NCBI RefSeq assembly: GCF_945269915.1
Contig: NZ_CALYOY010000002.1
Location: 33,766 to 97,765, forward strand
Origin: an uncultured Bifidobacterium sp.
Lineage (GTDB): Bacteria > Actinomycetota > Actinomycetes > Actinomycetales > Bifidobacteriaceae
Length of the DNA: 64,000 nt
Reading direction: 5' to 3'
Shown piece after piece: positions 9,318-20,047 of the stretch (the first letter of the stretch is position 1; each line of letters opens with the position of its first letter). Under the pieces are notes generated by a model. The model was not told the DNA's origin. It made no database searches and was given only the letters and a program-made list of their open reading frames with translations. The translations under genes were made by a program, and so were the position numbers.

Positions 9318-11927
9318 ATGAAGGCCGCCCATGCAGGGAAGGAGTCGGCAGACGTGCCCAGGGCCATCCAGGTCAGGGGTGCCCGGGTGCACAACCTGCA
9401 TGATCTGGATCTTGATATACCCCTGAACCGCCTGGTGGGAATAGCAGGGGTCTCCGGTTCGGGCAAGTCATCCCTGGCGCTCGGGGTCCTCTATGCCGAG
9501 GGGTCCAGGAGGTATCTGGAGTCCCTGTCCACCTACACCAGGCGAAGGATGACGCAGGCCCAACGTCCCGAGGTGGATTCGGTACGCTTCCTCCCGCCCG
9601 CTCTGGCCCTGCGGCAGCGTCCGGGTGCCGGCGGGATGCGGTCGACCTTTGGAACCTCCACCGAGCTCCTCAATGTACTCAGACTCATGTTCTCCCGACT
9701 GGCTTCACATGTCTGCCCCAATGGGCACCACCAGGAGCCCACCATGCGGGTGGCGGCCGAGATGCCCGTCATCTGTCCGGTCTGCGGAGAGAAGGTCCAG
9801 GCCCCCAGTGCCGAGGAGCTGGCCTTCAACTCGCTTGGGGCCTGTCCCACCTGCCAGGGGACAGGAACCGTGCGCGAGGTGGACGATGCCACTCTGGTGC
9901 CCGACCAGGATCTGACCATCGACCAGGGGGCCGTGGTTCCCTGGCGAACCTTCGGGTTCAACGTCCAGCCCGATATCGTCCGCGAATTCGGGGTCCGGAC
10001 CGACGTGCCCTGGAAGGACCTCACCCCGGACGAGAAGGAGATCGTCTTCAAGGGTCCCCCCGAAAAGAAGCACATCACCATCACCTCGGTCAAGGGCGTC
10101 CATGAGTTGGATTTCACCTTCAGGAACGCCAGGCTGACCGTGACCGAGGAGCTCAAGCGGGCCACGGACGAAAAGCGCCTGGCCAAGGTGGCCAAGTTCC
10201 TGACCGAACGAACCTGCCCGGACTGCGGCGGGAGTCGGCTCAACGAGGCCGCCAGACGGCCGCTGATCGGCGGGGAGAACCTGGCAACGGTCACTTCCTG
10301 GCCCTTGAGGAAGGTCCTGGACTGGTCCAGGGGGGTGCCGGCAACCCTGCCCGAGTCCATGGAATCCATGGCCGGAACCCTGGTGGGCACATTGCAGGAC
10401 ATGGGCAGGCGCCTGATGCAGCTGGGCCTGGGATACCTGACACTGGACAGGTCCAGCGCCTCCCTCTCGACCGGAGAGCGGCAGCGGGCACAGCTCTCCA
10501 GGGCCGTCCGGAATGAGACGACCGGGGTCCTCTATGTGCTGGACGAACCCTCGACCGGTCTCCACCCCGCCAATATCGAGGGGCTGATCGGGGTCATGCA
10601 CGACCTTCTGGCCAGCGGGAACTCGGTGGTCTTCGTGGACCATGATGTTTCGGTCCTGGGTGCGGCCGACTACTTCATCGAGATGGGTCCGGGAGCGGGA
10701 AGCAAGGGCGGCAGGATCATCGCCCAGGGCACGCCGGACCAGGTGGAGGACGATCCCCACTCCCGAATCGGCGGTTTCCTGACCGGCCGCGAAAGGGTTC
10801 TGGTCCGTAAGCGCAGGACCGTCCCCCCTGCTCCACTTCCAGGGTCCGGTGAAGCAGCCACAGAGGCGCGGCGCTCCGCTGGCGACGGTGACTGGATCAG
10901 GATGACCACCGGGCCGATACATACGGTCCACCCTCTGGAGGTGGCCATACCACGCGGATGCATGACGGCCGTGACGGGAGTCTCCGGTTCGGGCAAGACC
11001 ACCATGATTCTGGAATCCCTGGTCCCCGCCCTCCAGGCCCGACAGGATGGGCGGCCCCTGCCCGATCATGTCAAATCCCTGACGGATGCCTCCATCGACC
11101 GGGTCAGGCTGGTCGATTCCTCACCCATAGGCATCAACGTCAGGTCCACGGTGGCCACCTATACGGGCATCATGGACCACCTGCGCCGCCTCTTCGCCAA
11201 GAGTCCCGCCGCCCGCCGGGCAGGGTACCGGCTGGCTGACTTCTCCTACAACACGGGTTCGCTCAGGTGCCCCCAGTGCGATGGGACCGGACAGATCAGC
11301 CTGGATGTCCAGTTCCTGCCGGACATTCCCATCACCTGCCCTACCTGCAAGGGGCGGCGGTTCAAACCCGAGATCGAAGCGGTGAGGGTGGCGACCAAGG
11401 CCCACCCGGACCCCATGAGCCTGACCGACCTCCTGGCCATGGAGGTGGGTGACGCCCTACGGGTCTTCGGTGCAGCCGGTACCGACGGGGCCGAGGCTGG
11501 GGATCATGCCAGCATCTACCGGTCCCTGCGCACCCTGCACGACCTGGGACTGGGCTACCTGACCCTGGGGGAGGACACCCCATCCCTGTCAGGAGGGGAG
11601 GCCCAGCGCCTCAAGCTGTCCAATGAGCTTGGCCGTCGGCAGAACACCTCCCTCTTCGTCCTGGACGAACCCACCACCGGCCTTCACCCGCTGGATGTGC
11701 GGACCCTGATCACGGTCCTGGAACGCCTGATCGGCCGGGGTGCCACCGTGGTCTTCATCGAACATGACCTGGACATGATCGCCAACGCCGACTACCTGAT
11801 CGACATGGGTCCTGGTGGCGGCCAGGAGGGCGGCAGGATCATCGCCCAGGGGAGTCCTGACAGCGTCTGCGAAACACCTGCCTCCCTTACCGGACAATAC
11901 CTGGCAGCCCATCTGCATAGGGGATGA
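9318..11927 (+). CDS. UvrA paralogue lacking the UvrB-binding region
   Basis: About 869 residues with two ABC ATPase modules: Walker A GVSGSGKSSL (~44) and GVSGSGKTTM (~554), ABC signatures LSTGERQRAQL and LSGGEAQRLKL, and Walker B ends YVLDEPSTGLHP and FVLDEPTTGLHP. Zinc-finger pairs appear as CPDCGGSRLN and CPQCDGTGQ/CPTCKGRRF. Between the first CP.C motif and FNSLGACPTC only about 40 residues remain, where canonical UvrA has a ~110-residue UvrB-binding domain. That fits the shorter UvrA2/DrrC-type paralogues linked to drug or DNA-damage tolerance rather than UvrABC repair. Start uncertain: ATG 9318 has GGGAG eight bases upstream; ATG 9285 and GTG 9222 are in frame. Confidence 0.88.
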   Translation: MKAAHAGKESADVPRAIQVRGARVHNLHDLDLDIPLNRLVGIAGVSGSGKSSLALGVLYAEGSRRYLESLSTYTRRRMTQAQRPEVDSVRFLPPALALRQRPGAGGMRSTFGTSTELLNVLRLMFSRLASHVCPNGHHQEPTMRVAAEMPVICPVCGEKVQAPSAEELAFNSLGACPTCQGTGTVREVDDATLVPDQDLTIDQGAVVPWRTFGFNVQPDIVREFGVRTDVPWKDLTPDEKEIVFKGPPEKKHITITSVKGVHELDFTFRNARLTVTEELKRATDEKRLAKVAKFLTERTCPDCGGSRLNEAARRPLIGGENLATVTSWPLRKVLDWSRGVPATLPESMESMAGTLVGTLQDMGRRLMQLGLGYLTLDRSSASLSTGERQRAQLSRAVRNETTGVLYVLDEPSTGLHPANIEGLIGVMHDLLASGNSVVFVDHDVSVLGAADYFIEMGPGAGSKGGRIIAQGTPDQVEDDPHSRIGGFLTGRERVLVRKRRTVPPAPLPGSGEAATEARRSAGDGDWIRMTTGPIHTVHPLEVAIPRGCMTAVTGVSGSGKTTMILESLVPALQARQDGRPLPDHVKSLTDASIDRVRLVDSSPIGINVRSTVATYTGIMDHLRRLFAKSPAARRAGYRLADFSYNTGSLRCPQCDGTGQISLDVQFLPDIPITCPTCKGRRFKPEIEAVRVATKAHPDPMSLTDLLAMEVGDALRVFGAAGTDGAEAGDHASIYRSLRTLHDLGLGYLTLGEDTPSLSGGEAQRLKLSNELGRRQNTSLFVLDEPTTGLHPLDVRTLITVLERLIGRGATVVFIEHDLDMIANADYLIDMGPGGGQEGGRIIAQGSPDSVCETPASLTGQYLAAHLHRG

Positions 11928-11986
11928 CCGGAGAATGGTATTCCACGCCGCGCCGTGGTCTGGGATTCCTGATAGGCTGAAGTTCC

Positions 11987-13648
<1,662 letters not shown>

Positions 13649-13680
13649 TCTGGTGAGGGAAGAACAAGAACACTGGTGAT

Positions 13681-13717
13681 GATTTCGCCCGTTCCCCAAG
13701 CGAGGACGGGCGAAATC
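13681..13717 (+). terminator. Perfect 12-bp inverted repeat after pyrG
   Basis: GATTTCGCCCGT (13681-13692) and ACGGGCGAAATC (13706-13717) are exact reverse complements around a 13-base loop that can itself pair CC with GG. It begins 32 bases past the pyrG stop and precedes the Suf operon. No T-run follows, so it may be an atypical terminator, an RNA-stabilising 3' end or a protein-binding palindrome. Confidence 0.55.
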
Positions 13718-13870
13718 GGTATTGATGGCCGCCCTCGGCCGGTATCAGATGTGATCTAATTCCCTATAGAGCGTAACCTCAAGTCTGGCGGGTCAATGCC
13801 GGCTTGGTTATTCTTGATTGGTAAAAGGCCATCGGTTGGTGACCCTATATGTGTGAGGAGGCCTAAGCTC

Positions 13871-15370
13871 GTGGATAACACCTCGCAGCAGACGGACACA
13901 TCACGGGATGTGGAGATGAGCCAGTACGTGGCCGACCGCACCCGTGTCAATGAAGATAAGATCAAAGAAGACGACGAGATCATATCCCAGTTCGGTGAAT
14001 ACAACTACGGTTGGCATGATTCCGACAAGGCCGGGGAGACCGCCCACAAGGGGATTGACGAGAACGTCGTTCGTGCCATCTCGGCCGACAAGGGTGAGCC
14101 GAAGTGGATGCTGGACATGAGGCTCAAGGGCTACAGGTCCTTCATGGAGAAGCCCATGCCCGACTGGGGTGTGGATCTGTCGGGGTTCAAGGCGGATGAC
14201 TTCAAGTACTACGTCAAGCCCCTCAAGGAGCAGGCCAAGTCCTGGGAGGACCTTCCGGACGATATCCGGACCACCTACGATCGCCTGGGCATCCCCGAGG
14301 CTGAGAAGAACCGGCTGGTCTCAGGTGTGGCCGCCCAGTACGAGTCCGAGGTCATATACAACTCAATCCGTGACGACCTGAAGAAGCAGGGCGTCATCTT
14401 CCTGGATACGGACACGGCCCTCAAGGAACGCCCGGACCTCTTCCGGAAGTACTTCGGCACGGTCATTCCGCCGGACGACAACAAGTTCGCCGCCCTGAAC
14501 ACGGCGGCCTGGTCGGGCGGTTCCTTCGTGTACGTGCCCAAAGGGGTCCACGTGGACATCCCACTCCAGGCCTACTTCCGCATCAATACCCCAAACATGG
14601 GGCAGTTCGAGCGGACCCTGATCATCGCCGACGAGGGATCCTACGTCCACTACGTCGAGGGGTGCACGGCACCCATCTACTCCACCGATTCGCTCCATGC
14701 GGCCATCGTCGAGATAATCGTCGAGCCCCATGCCCGGGTGCGGTACACCACGGTCCAGAACTGGTCCAACAACGTCTACAACCTGGTGACCCAGCGTGCC
14801 TACGTCCGCGAGGGCGGCACCATGGAATGGGTGGACGGGAACATCGGCTCCAAGGCCACGATGAAGTATCCGGCCTGCATCCTGGCCGAGCCCTATGCCA
14901 AGGCCGAGACCCTCTCCCTGGGCTTCGCCGGCAAGGGGCAGTACCAGGACACAGGCGCCAAGATGATCCACCTGGCCCCCCACACCTCGTCGACCATCGT
15001 CTCCAAGTCCATCTCCCGAAACGGGGGGAGGGCCGCCTACCGTGGTCTGGTCAAGATAGTCAAGGGTGCCGAGAAGTCCTCCTCTTCGGTGGTCTGCGAC
15101 GCTCTCCTGGTCGACGACTATTCGCGTTCGGACACCTATCCCCACGTGGATGTCCGCGAAGATGACGTCTCCATGGCCCATGAGGCCACGGTATCCAAGG
15201 TCTCCGAGGACCAGCTTTTCTATTTGATGAGCCGGGGCCTGGAGGAGAAGGAGGCCATGGGCATGATCGTGCGTGGCTTCGTTGAGCCGATCTCGCGCGA
15301 GCTCCCCATGGAGTATGCACTTGAGCTCAATCGCTTGGTCGAATTGCAGATGGAGGGTTCGGTAGGCTGA
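13871..15370 (+). CDS. sufB: Fe-S cluster assembly protein SufB
   Basis: A 499-residue scaffold subunit of the SufBCD complex. The beta-helix core and the SufB-type C-terminus ([20 protein letters not shown]) are intact. GTG 13871 is chosen because AGGAG at 13856-13860 lies ten bases upstream; ATG 13916 further in is the alternative. It heads the operon sufB-D-C-S-U-T, in which gaps are very short or overlapping, so all six are likely co-transcribed. No SufR-type repressor gene is present in the window. Confidence 0.96.
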   Translation: MDNTSQQTDTSRDVEMSQYVADRTRVNEDKIKEDDEIISQFGEYNYGWHDSDKAGETAHKGIDENVVRAISADKGEPKWMLDMRLKGYRSFMEKPMPDWGVDLSGFKADDFKYYVKPLKEQAKSWEDLPDDIRTTYDRLGIPEAEKNRLVSGVAAQYESEVIYNSIRDDLKKQGVIFLDTDTALKERPDLFRKYFGTVIPPDDNKFAALNTAAWSGGSFVYVPKGVHVDIPLQAYFRINTPNMGQFERTLIIADEGSYVHYVEGCTAPIYSTDSLHAAIVEIIVEPHARVRYTTVQNWSNNVYNLVTQRAYVREGGTMEWVDGNIGSKATMKYPACILAEPYAKAETLSLGFAGKGQYQDTGAKMIHLAPHTSSTIVSKSISRNGGRAAYRGLVKIVKGAEKSSSSVVCDALLVDDYSRSDTYPHVDVREDDVSMAHEATVSKVSEDQLFYLMSRGLEEKEAMGMIVRGFVEPISRELPMEYALELNRLVELQMEGSVG

Positions 15371-16596
15371 TGTCACAGACAAGCGAAATCACGATTCCCA
15401 AGGCGGATCCCAAGGATCCCTATGCCATTCCGGCCCTGATGCCGTCCAGTGCCGATAAGGAGCCCCGCTCCTTCGACCCGGATGACTTCGCGGTTCCCAC
15501 CACCAAGCAGGATGACTGGCGGTTCACCCCGATCGACCGGATGGGGGAGTTCTTCCAGGTGTTCACACCCAGTGGCCTGACCAGGGCCGAGGTGACCATG
15601 ATGGACGGGACCCCCGTGGATCCCGCCCGGGTGGCCGTATCTCAGGTCCCTATGGGACAGGCCCCCTGCGGTACCGTCCTCAAGCCCAGTGACCGAGCGG
15701 CGGCCGTGGAATGGGCCAGCTGCAGGGAGGCCACCGTGGTCCACTTGAGTGGCCGGTTGGATCAGCCGGTCCTGGTCAGGATTCAGGGAGGTGGCTTGGA
15801 TCTTGACGCCTTCCACCTGGTGATCCAGGTCGACGAAGAGGCCAAGGTCGACCTGGTCGTGGAGCACGCGGGCCAGGCCCGGTTGGCCGAGGGCACGGAG
15901 ATCATCACCGGGAAGGACTCCCACGTCTCCACCACCTTCATCCAGGAGTGGGCCCCGGGGTCCAAGCACGTAGGCAACCATCGAATCCACGTCGGCGCCG
16001 GCGCCTCCTTGCGTCATTCCGTGGTCACCCTGGGCGGCGATTTCGTCCGCCTGCGTATGGACCAGGACTTTGGTGGGGAACAGGGCGACCTGAACATGCT
16101 GGGCATCTACTTCGTGGACCCCGGCCAGCACATCGAGAACCGAACCATGGTGGTCCACAACCACCCGGAATGCAAGTCCCGAGTGGTCTACAAGGGTGCC
16201 CTGGACGGGGCCAAGGCCCATTCCACCTGGGTGGGCAACGCCCTGATCCAGCCAACCGCACCCGGCACAGACTCCTATGAGCTGAACAGGAATCTGGTGC
16301 TGACCCCCGGGGCCATTGCCGACTCTGAGCCCAACCTGGAAATCGAGAACGGGAACATCATAGGGGCCGGCCACGCCAGTTCCGTGGGGCGTTTCGACGA
16401 TGAGGAGCTCTTCTATCTTCAGTCGCGAGGCGTACCGGAGCATGAGGCCCGTAAGCTGGTGGTACGTGGCTTCTTCGGCGAACTGGTCGAGGAGATTGGC
16501 GTTCCCAGCGTATCCGGTCACCTTATGGGAGTGATCGACCGGAGACTGGCCAAGGGTGAAGATGAAGAGATGCAGCGCGTTTTGGAGGAGAACTGA
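15370..16596 (+). CDS. sufD: Fe-S cluster assembly protein SufD
   Basis: A 408-residue partner of SufB in the SufBC2D complex, needed for iron entry to the scaffold. The N-terminal ~130 residues are variable; the beta-helix domain follows, with the conserved HNHPECKSRVVYKGALDG stretch and the C-terminal SRGVPEHEARKLVVRGFFGE motif. Start ATG shares one base with the sufB stop (TGATG). A normal-length, intact copy. Confidence 0.95.
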   Translation: MSQTSEITIPKADPKDPYAIPALMPSSADKEPRSFDPDDFAVPTTKQDDWRFTPIDRMGEFFQVFTPSGLTRAEVTMMDGTPVDPARVAVSQVPMGQAPCGTVLKPSDRAAAVEWASCREATVVHLSGRLDQPVLVRIQGGGLDLDAFHLVIQVDEEAKVDLVVEHAGQARLAEGTEIITGKDSHVSTTFIQEWAPGSKHVGNHRIHVGAGASLRHSVVTLGGDFVRLRMDQDFGGEQGDLNMLGIYFVDPGQHIENRTMVVHNHPECKSRVVYKGALDGAKAHSTWVGNALIQPTAPGTDSYELNRNLVLTPGAIADSEPNLEIENGNIIGAGHASSVGRFDDEELFYLQSRGVPEHEARKLVVRGFFGELVEEIGVPSVSGHLMGVIDRRLAKGEDEEMQRVLEEN

Positions 16597-16597
16597 C

Positions 16598-17377
16598 ATG
16601 TCAACACTGGAAATCAAGGATCTGTACGCCTCGGTCGAGACCAAGGAGGGTCGTAAGCAGATCCTCAAGGGTGCCACGCTGACGGTCCACTCGGGGGAGA
16701 CCCATGCCATCATGGGACCCAACGGGTCCGGCAAGTCCACCCTGGCCTACACCCTGGCCGGGCATCCCAAGTATGAGGTGGATTCAGGCCAGGCCCTCCT
16801 GGACGGTGAGGACCTCCTGAAGATGACCCCGGACGAGCGGGCCAAGGCGGGTCTCTTCCTGGCCATGCAGTACCCCGTCGAGGTGCCCGGCGTCTCCATG
16901 ACCAACTTCCTGCGTACCGCCAAGACCGAGGTGGACGGGAGGGCCCCGGCCGTCCGTGAATGGGCCAAGGAGCTGAACAGCGCCATGAAGAGGCTGCGGA
17001 TGGATCCCAAGTTCGCCCAGCGCTCGGTCAATGAGGGGTTCTCCGGTGGTGAAAAGAAGCGTGCCGAGGTCCTCCAGTTGGAGCTGCTGAAGCCCAAGTT
17101 CGCCGTTCTGGACGAGACCGACTCCGGGCTGGACGTGGATGCCCTCCGTATCGTCTCCGAGGGTGTGAACCGGGCCAAGGAGAACACAGGGCTGGGCATC
17201 CTCATGGTGACCCACTACACCCGCATCCTCAAGTACATCAAGCCCGACATCGTCCATGTCTTCGCCCAGGGCAGGTTCGTCAAGACCGGCGGACCGGAAC
17301 TGGCCGACACCCTGGAGGAGACCGGGTATGACCAGTACCTCCCCGAGGGCTCGGAATCGGAGTCAGCACTGGCCTGA
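16598..17377 (+). CDS. sufC: Fe-S cluster assembly ATPase SufC
   Basis: A 259-residue ABC-type ATPase that drives conformational change of SufBD. Walker A is GPNGSGKSTLAYTLAG, the signature is FSGGEKKRAEVLQL, Walker B is FAVLDETDSGLDVDAL, and the family's VTHYTRILKYIKPD switch is present. ATG 16598 lies two bases after the sufD stop. The frame is open further upstream inside sufD but family alignment supports MSTLEIKDLYA as the start. Confidence 0.97.
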   Translation: MSTLEIKDLYASVETKEGRKQILKGATLTVHSGETHAIMGPNGSGKSTLAYTLAGHPKYEVDSGQALLDGEDLLKMTPDERAKAGLFLAMQYPVEVPGVSMTNFLRTAKTEVDGRAPAVREWAKELNSAMKRLRMDPKFAQRSVNEGFSGGEKKRAEVLQLELLKPKFAVLDETDSGLDVDALRIVSEGVNRAKENTGLGILMVTHYTRILKYIKPDIVHVFAQGRFVKTGGPELADTLEETGYDQYLPEGSESESALA

Positions 17378-17411
17378 AAGACGCGCGGCGGTCAAGGAAT
17401 GGAGGCCGAAG

Positions 17412-18686
17412 ATGGTTGATGAGGCACGGATACGCAGTCAGTTCCCGATCCTGGACCAGGAGGTGCACGGACACCCTCTGGTCTACCTCGATTCGGCGGC
17501 GACGGCCCAAAAGCCGGTCTCCGTGATCGATGCCGTCAGGGACTTCTACCTGCGCGACAATGCAGGGGTCCACCGAGGTGCCCATGAGCTGGCCGCCCGG
17601 AGCACCGTGGCATTCGAGGAGGCCCGAGCCAAGGTGGCAGCCCTGGTGGGGGCGGAATCGCATGAAGGAGGCGAGGAGATCGTCGTCACGGCCGGCGCCA
17701 CGGCCGCCCTGAACCTCCTGGCCACCGCCTTCGGCAACGCCTCCCTGGGGCGCGGTGGAGGGGCCGCACAACGATTCGCCCTGAAGCCGGGCGACGAGAT
17801 CGTGACCAGCAAGGCCGAGCACCATTCGGTCCTGCTGCCTTTCCAGGAGTTGGCCTACCGCACCGGGGCCACCCTCAAGGCCTTCGACCTGGATGACCAG
17901 GGCAGGATCCTGGCCGAAACGGCAGATCAGGTCATCACCGAGCGGACCAGGGTGGTGGCCATCACCCATGTGAGCAACGTGACCGGGGCCATCACCGATA
18001 TCGATCCGATCGTCAGGCGTGCCCATCAGGTGGGTGCCCTGGTGGTCCTGGACGTATGCCAGTCGGTGCCACATCTGCCCATTGATCTGCATGCCATGGA
18101 TGTTGACTTTGCGGCATGGAGCGCTCACAAGATGTACGGCCCCACAGGGGTGGGTTTCCTTTACGGCCGGCGCGGGCTTCTGGAGGCCCTGCCCCCGGCA
18201 TCCTTCGGAGGGTCCATGGTGGAACTGGCCTATATGGACAAGCCCGCCCAGTACATGGACCCGCCGGCCCGGTTCGAGGCGGGCACCCAGCCCGTGGCGC
18301 AGCTGATCGGGGCCGGTGTGGCCGCGGACTGGCTGCGCGCCATCGGCATGGACCGGATCGCCGCCCATGAGGCCACCATCACCAGGGGGCTGCTCAGGTT
18401 GGGCCAGGTGGAGGGGGTCAGAATCCTCGGTCCCACCACTCCCGAGAACCGTATAGGCACCGTCTCCTTCGATGTGAAGGGGGTCCACCCCCACGATGTG
18501 GGCCAGTTCATCGACTCGCGGGGTATCGCCATCAGGGTAGGTCACCACTGCGCCCAGCCCGTCCATAGGCATTTCGGTCTCTTCGCCTCCAACAGGGCCT
18601 CGACCGGGATCTACAATACGGTGGCGGAAACGGATGCCCTGCTTGAGGCGGTTGCCGAGGTCAGGCACTTCTTCAAGGTGGATTGA
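17412..18686 (+). CDS. sufS: SufS-type cysteine desulfurase
   Basis: A 424-residue PLP enzyme that takes sulfur from L-cysteine as an enzyme persulfide. The PLP lysine lies in WSAHKMYGPTGVGFLYG (about K240) and the catalytic cysteine in RVGHHCAQPVH (about C380). ATG 17412 follows a purine-rich GGAGGCCGAAG segment. Its sulfur acceptor, SufU, is encoded next. Length is typical for group II desulfurases. Confidence 0.96.
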   Translation: MVDEARIRSQFPILDQEVHGHPLVYLDSAATAQKPVSVIDAVRDFYLRDNAGVHRGAHELAARSTVAFEEARAKVAALVGAESHEGGEEIVVTAGATAALNLLATAFGNASLGRGGGAAQRFALKPGDEIVTSKAEHHSVLLPFQELAYRTGATLKAFDLDDQGRILAETADQVITERTRVVAITHVSNVTGAITDIDPIVRRAHQVGALVVLDVCQSVPHLPIDLHAMDVDFAAWSAHKMYGPTGVGFLYGRRGLLEALPPASFGGSMVELAYMDKPAQYMDPPARFEAGTQPVAQLIGAGVAADWLRAIGMDRIAAHEATITRGLLRLGQVEGVRILGPTTPENRIGTVSFDVKGVHPHDVGQFIDSRGIAIRVGHHCAQPVHRHFGLFASNRASTGIYNTVAETDALLEAVAEVRHFFKVD

Positions 18687-18744
18687 GCGTTCACCAGGGG
18701 CACAGCGAGAGGCGCGAAACCAGCAATACGGGTAGGTTGAAGGC

Positions 18745-19314
18745 ATGGCAGATTTTGGCATGAGCGATCAGGAACTGGAGCAGATGTACCAGGAGGTGAT
18801 TCTGGAGGCGGCCAGGGACCCCCATGGGAGGGTACCCGAGGACCGTCCGGGTTCTCCGGCTCCGCATGATGGCGTGACCATGAAGGTGGAGCACGGGTAC
18901 TGTGTTCCGGCCGAGTCCCAGCAGTTCAATCCCACCTGTGGCGACCATGCCACCATCCATGTCGAGGTCTCCGATGGTACCGACGGACGACCCAAGGCCA
19001 TCAGGCGGATCGTCTGGCAGGGCGACGGGTGCTCCATCTCCCAGGCCAGTCTCTCGGTCATGGTCGACCTGGTCCAGGGCAGGAGTGTGGAGGAGGCCAT
19101 GCACCTGGCCGAGGAGTTCCACAGCCTCATGGAATCGCGCGGAGCTGGAATCCAGAACGAGGATGCCGAGGAGGAACTGGGCGATGCCGTGGTCTTCCAG
19201 GGGGTTTCCAAGTACCCCATGCGCATCAAGTGCGCACTCCTGGGCTGGGAGGGCATGAAGGCCTCCGTGGCCCAGGCCCTGACCGATATGGACAAGGAGA
19301 AGGAGCAGGCGTAA
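18745..19314 (+). CDS. sufU: SufU sulfur-transfer / scaffold protein
   Basis: A 189-residue SufU. Zinc and sulfur-transfer ligands are visible as C65 and D67 in NPTCGDH, C96 in QGDGCSISQAS and C163 in KCALLGWEG. SufU proteins accept sulfur from SufS in Gram-positive bacteria. The protein has a somewhat longer loop (about residues 25-45) between the first helix and the Cys motif than short SufU forms. Its stop overlaps the start of the next gene (TAATG), so translation is coupled. Confidence 0.95.
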   Translation: MADFGMSDQELEQMYQEVILEAARDPHGRVPEDRPGSPAPHDGVTMKVEHGYCVPAESQQFNPTCGDHATIHVEVSDGTDGRPKAIRRIVWQGDGCSISQASLSVMVDLVQGRSVEEAMHLAEEFHSLMESRGAGIQNEDAEEELGDAVVFQGVSKYPMRIKCALLGWEGMKASVAQALTDMDKEKEQA

Positions 19315-19967
19315 TGAGTTCTTCCGACAATCTGGTGCCGGAGCCCCAGGACTCCATCCTGGCTTCGGTCAACCGTGCCATCGACGACGAGGAGAAGGCC
19401 CAGGCCCTGGCGCAGAACCCGACCCAGGCTGAAGCCATCATGGGGATGGGCACCAAGTCCAACCCCGCACCGGTCCGTTCCACCACCGGCTCGAACAAGA
19501 AGGCGGACCAGGATGACAGACCGGGTTCCGTGAAGTCACCTGACCGTGCAGGGGATGTCATTGCGGCACCGGGGGCGTCGGGGGAGGAGACGGAGCACGC
19601 TTCCTCCATACCCCTCAAGGCCGTGGACGAGATCGGCCGCGCGACCGCGCAGGATGTTCGTGAGGCCCTGCACCAGGTCATCGACCCCGAACTGGGCATC
19701 GACGTGGTGGACCTTGGTCTGGTCTATGGAATCGAGATCGACGAGCTGGGCCGTGCCATCATCACGATGACCCTGACCACCCCGGCCTGCCCACTGACCG
19801 ATCTGATCGAGGATCAGTGCGCCAGCGTCCTGGCCGGTCTGGTCGAGGAATTCCGGATCGACTGGACCTGGACCCCTCGGTGGAGCCTGGACATGATCAC
19901 CCCTGACGGCCGTGAGCAGCTGGCCGCCATCGGATTCAACCTGGAGAACATGCCCACCTACAGCTGA
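19314..19967 (+). CDS. sufT: SufT-like MIP18/DUF59 family protein with N-terminal extension
   Basis: A 217-residue protein whose C-terminal ~105 residues match the MIP18/DUF59 family: VIDPELGIDVVDLGLVYG, then TLTTPACPLTDLIEDQ with the conserved Cys. The first ~110 residues are hydrophilic, rich in Ala, Glu, Asp, Ser and Pro, and probably disordered; family members are often only ~100 residues. DUF59 proteins assist Fe-S cluster maturation, which fits its place as last gene of the suf operon. ATG 19314 overlaps the sufU stop. The role of the extension is unknown. Confidence 0.88.
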   Translation: MSSSDNLVPEPQDSILASVNRAIDDEEKAQALAQNPTQAEAIMGMGTKSNPAPVRSTTGSNKKADQDDRPGSVKSPDRAGDVIAAPGASGEETEHASSIPLKAVDEIGRATAQDVREALHQVIDPELGIDVVDLGLVYGIEIDELGRAIITMTLTTPACPLTDLIEDQCASVLAGLVEEFRIDWTWTPRWSLDMITPDGREQLAAIGFNLENMPTYS

Positions 19968-20047
19968 CCACCGGTCCTGCCCGTCGAATACAATGATGAT
20001 TCCGGTCCGCCGTGACCGGCACGGCGTATGAGAGAAAGCATCGTGAT

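Noticed and set aside
13765..13770. TATAGA as a -10 box for the suf operon
   Set aside because: No acceptable -35 at 16-18 bases; left unannotated.
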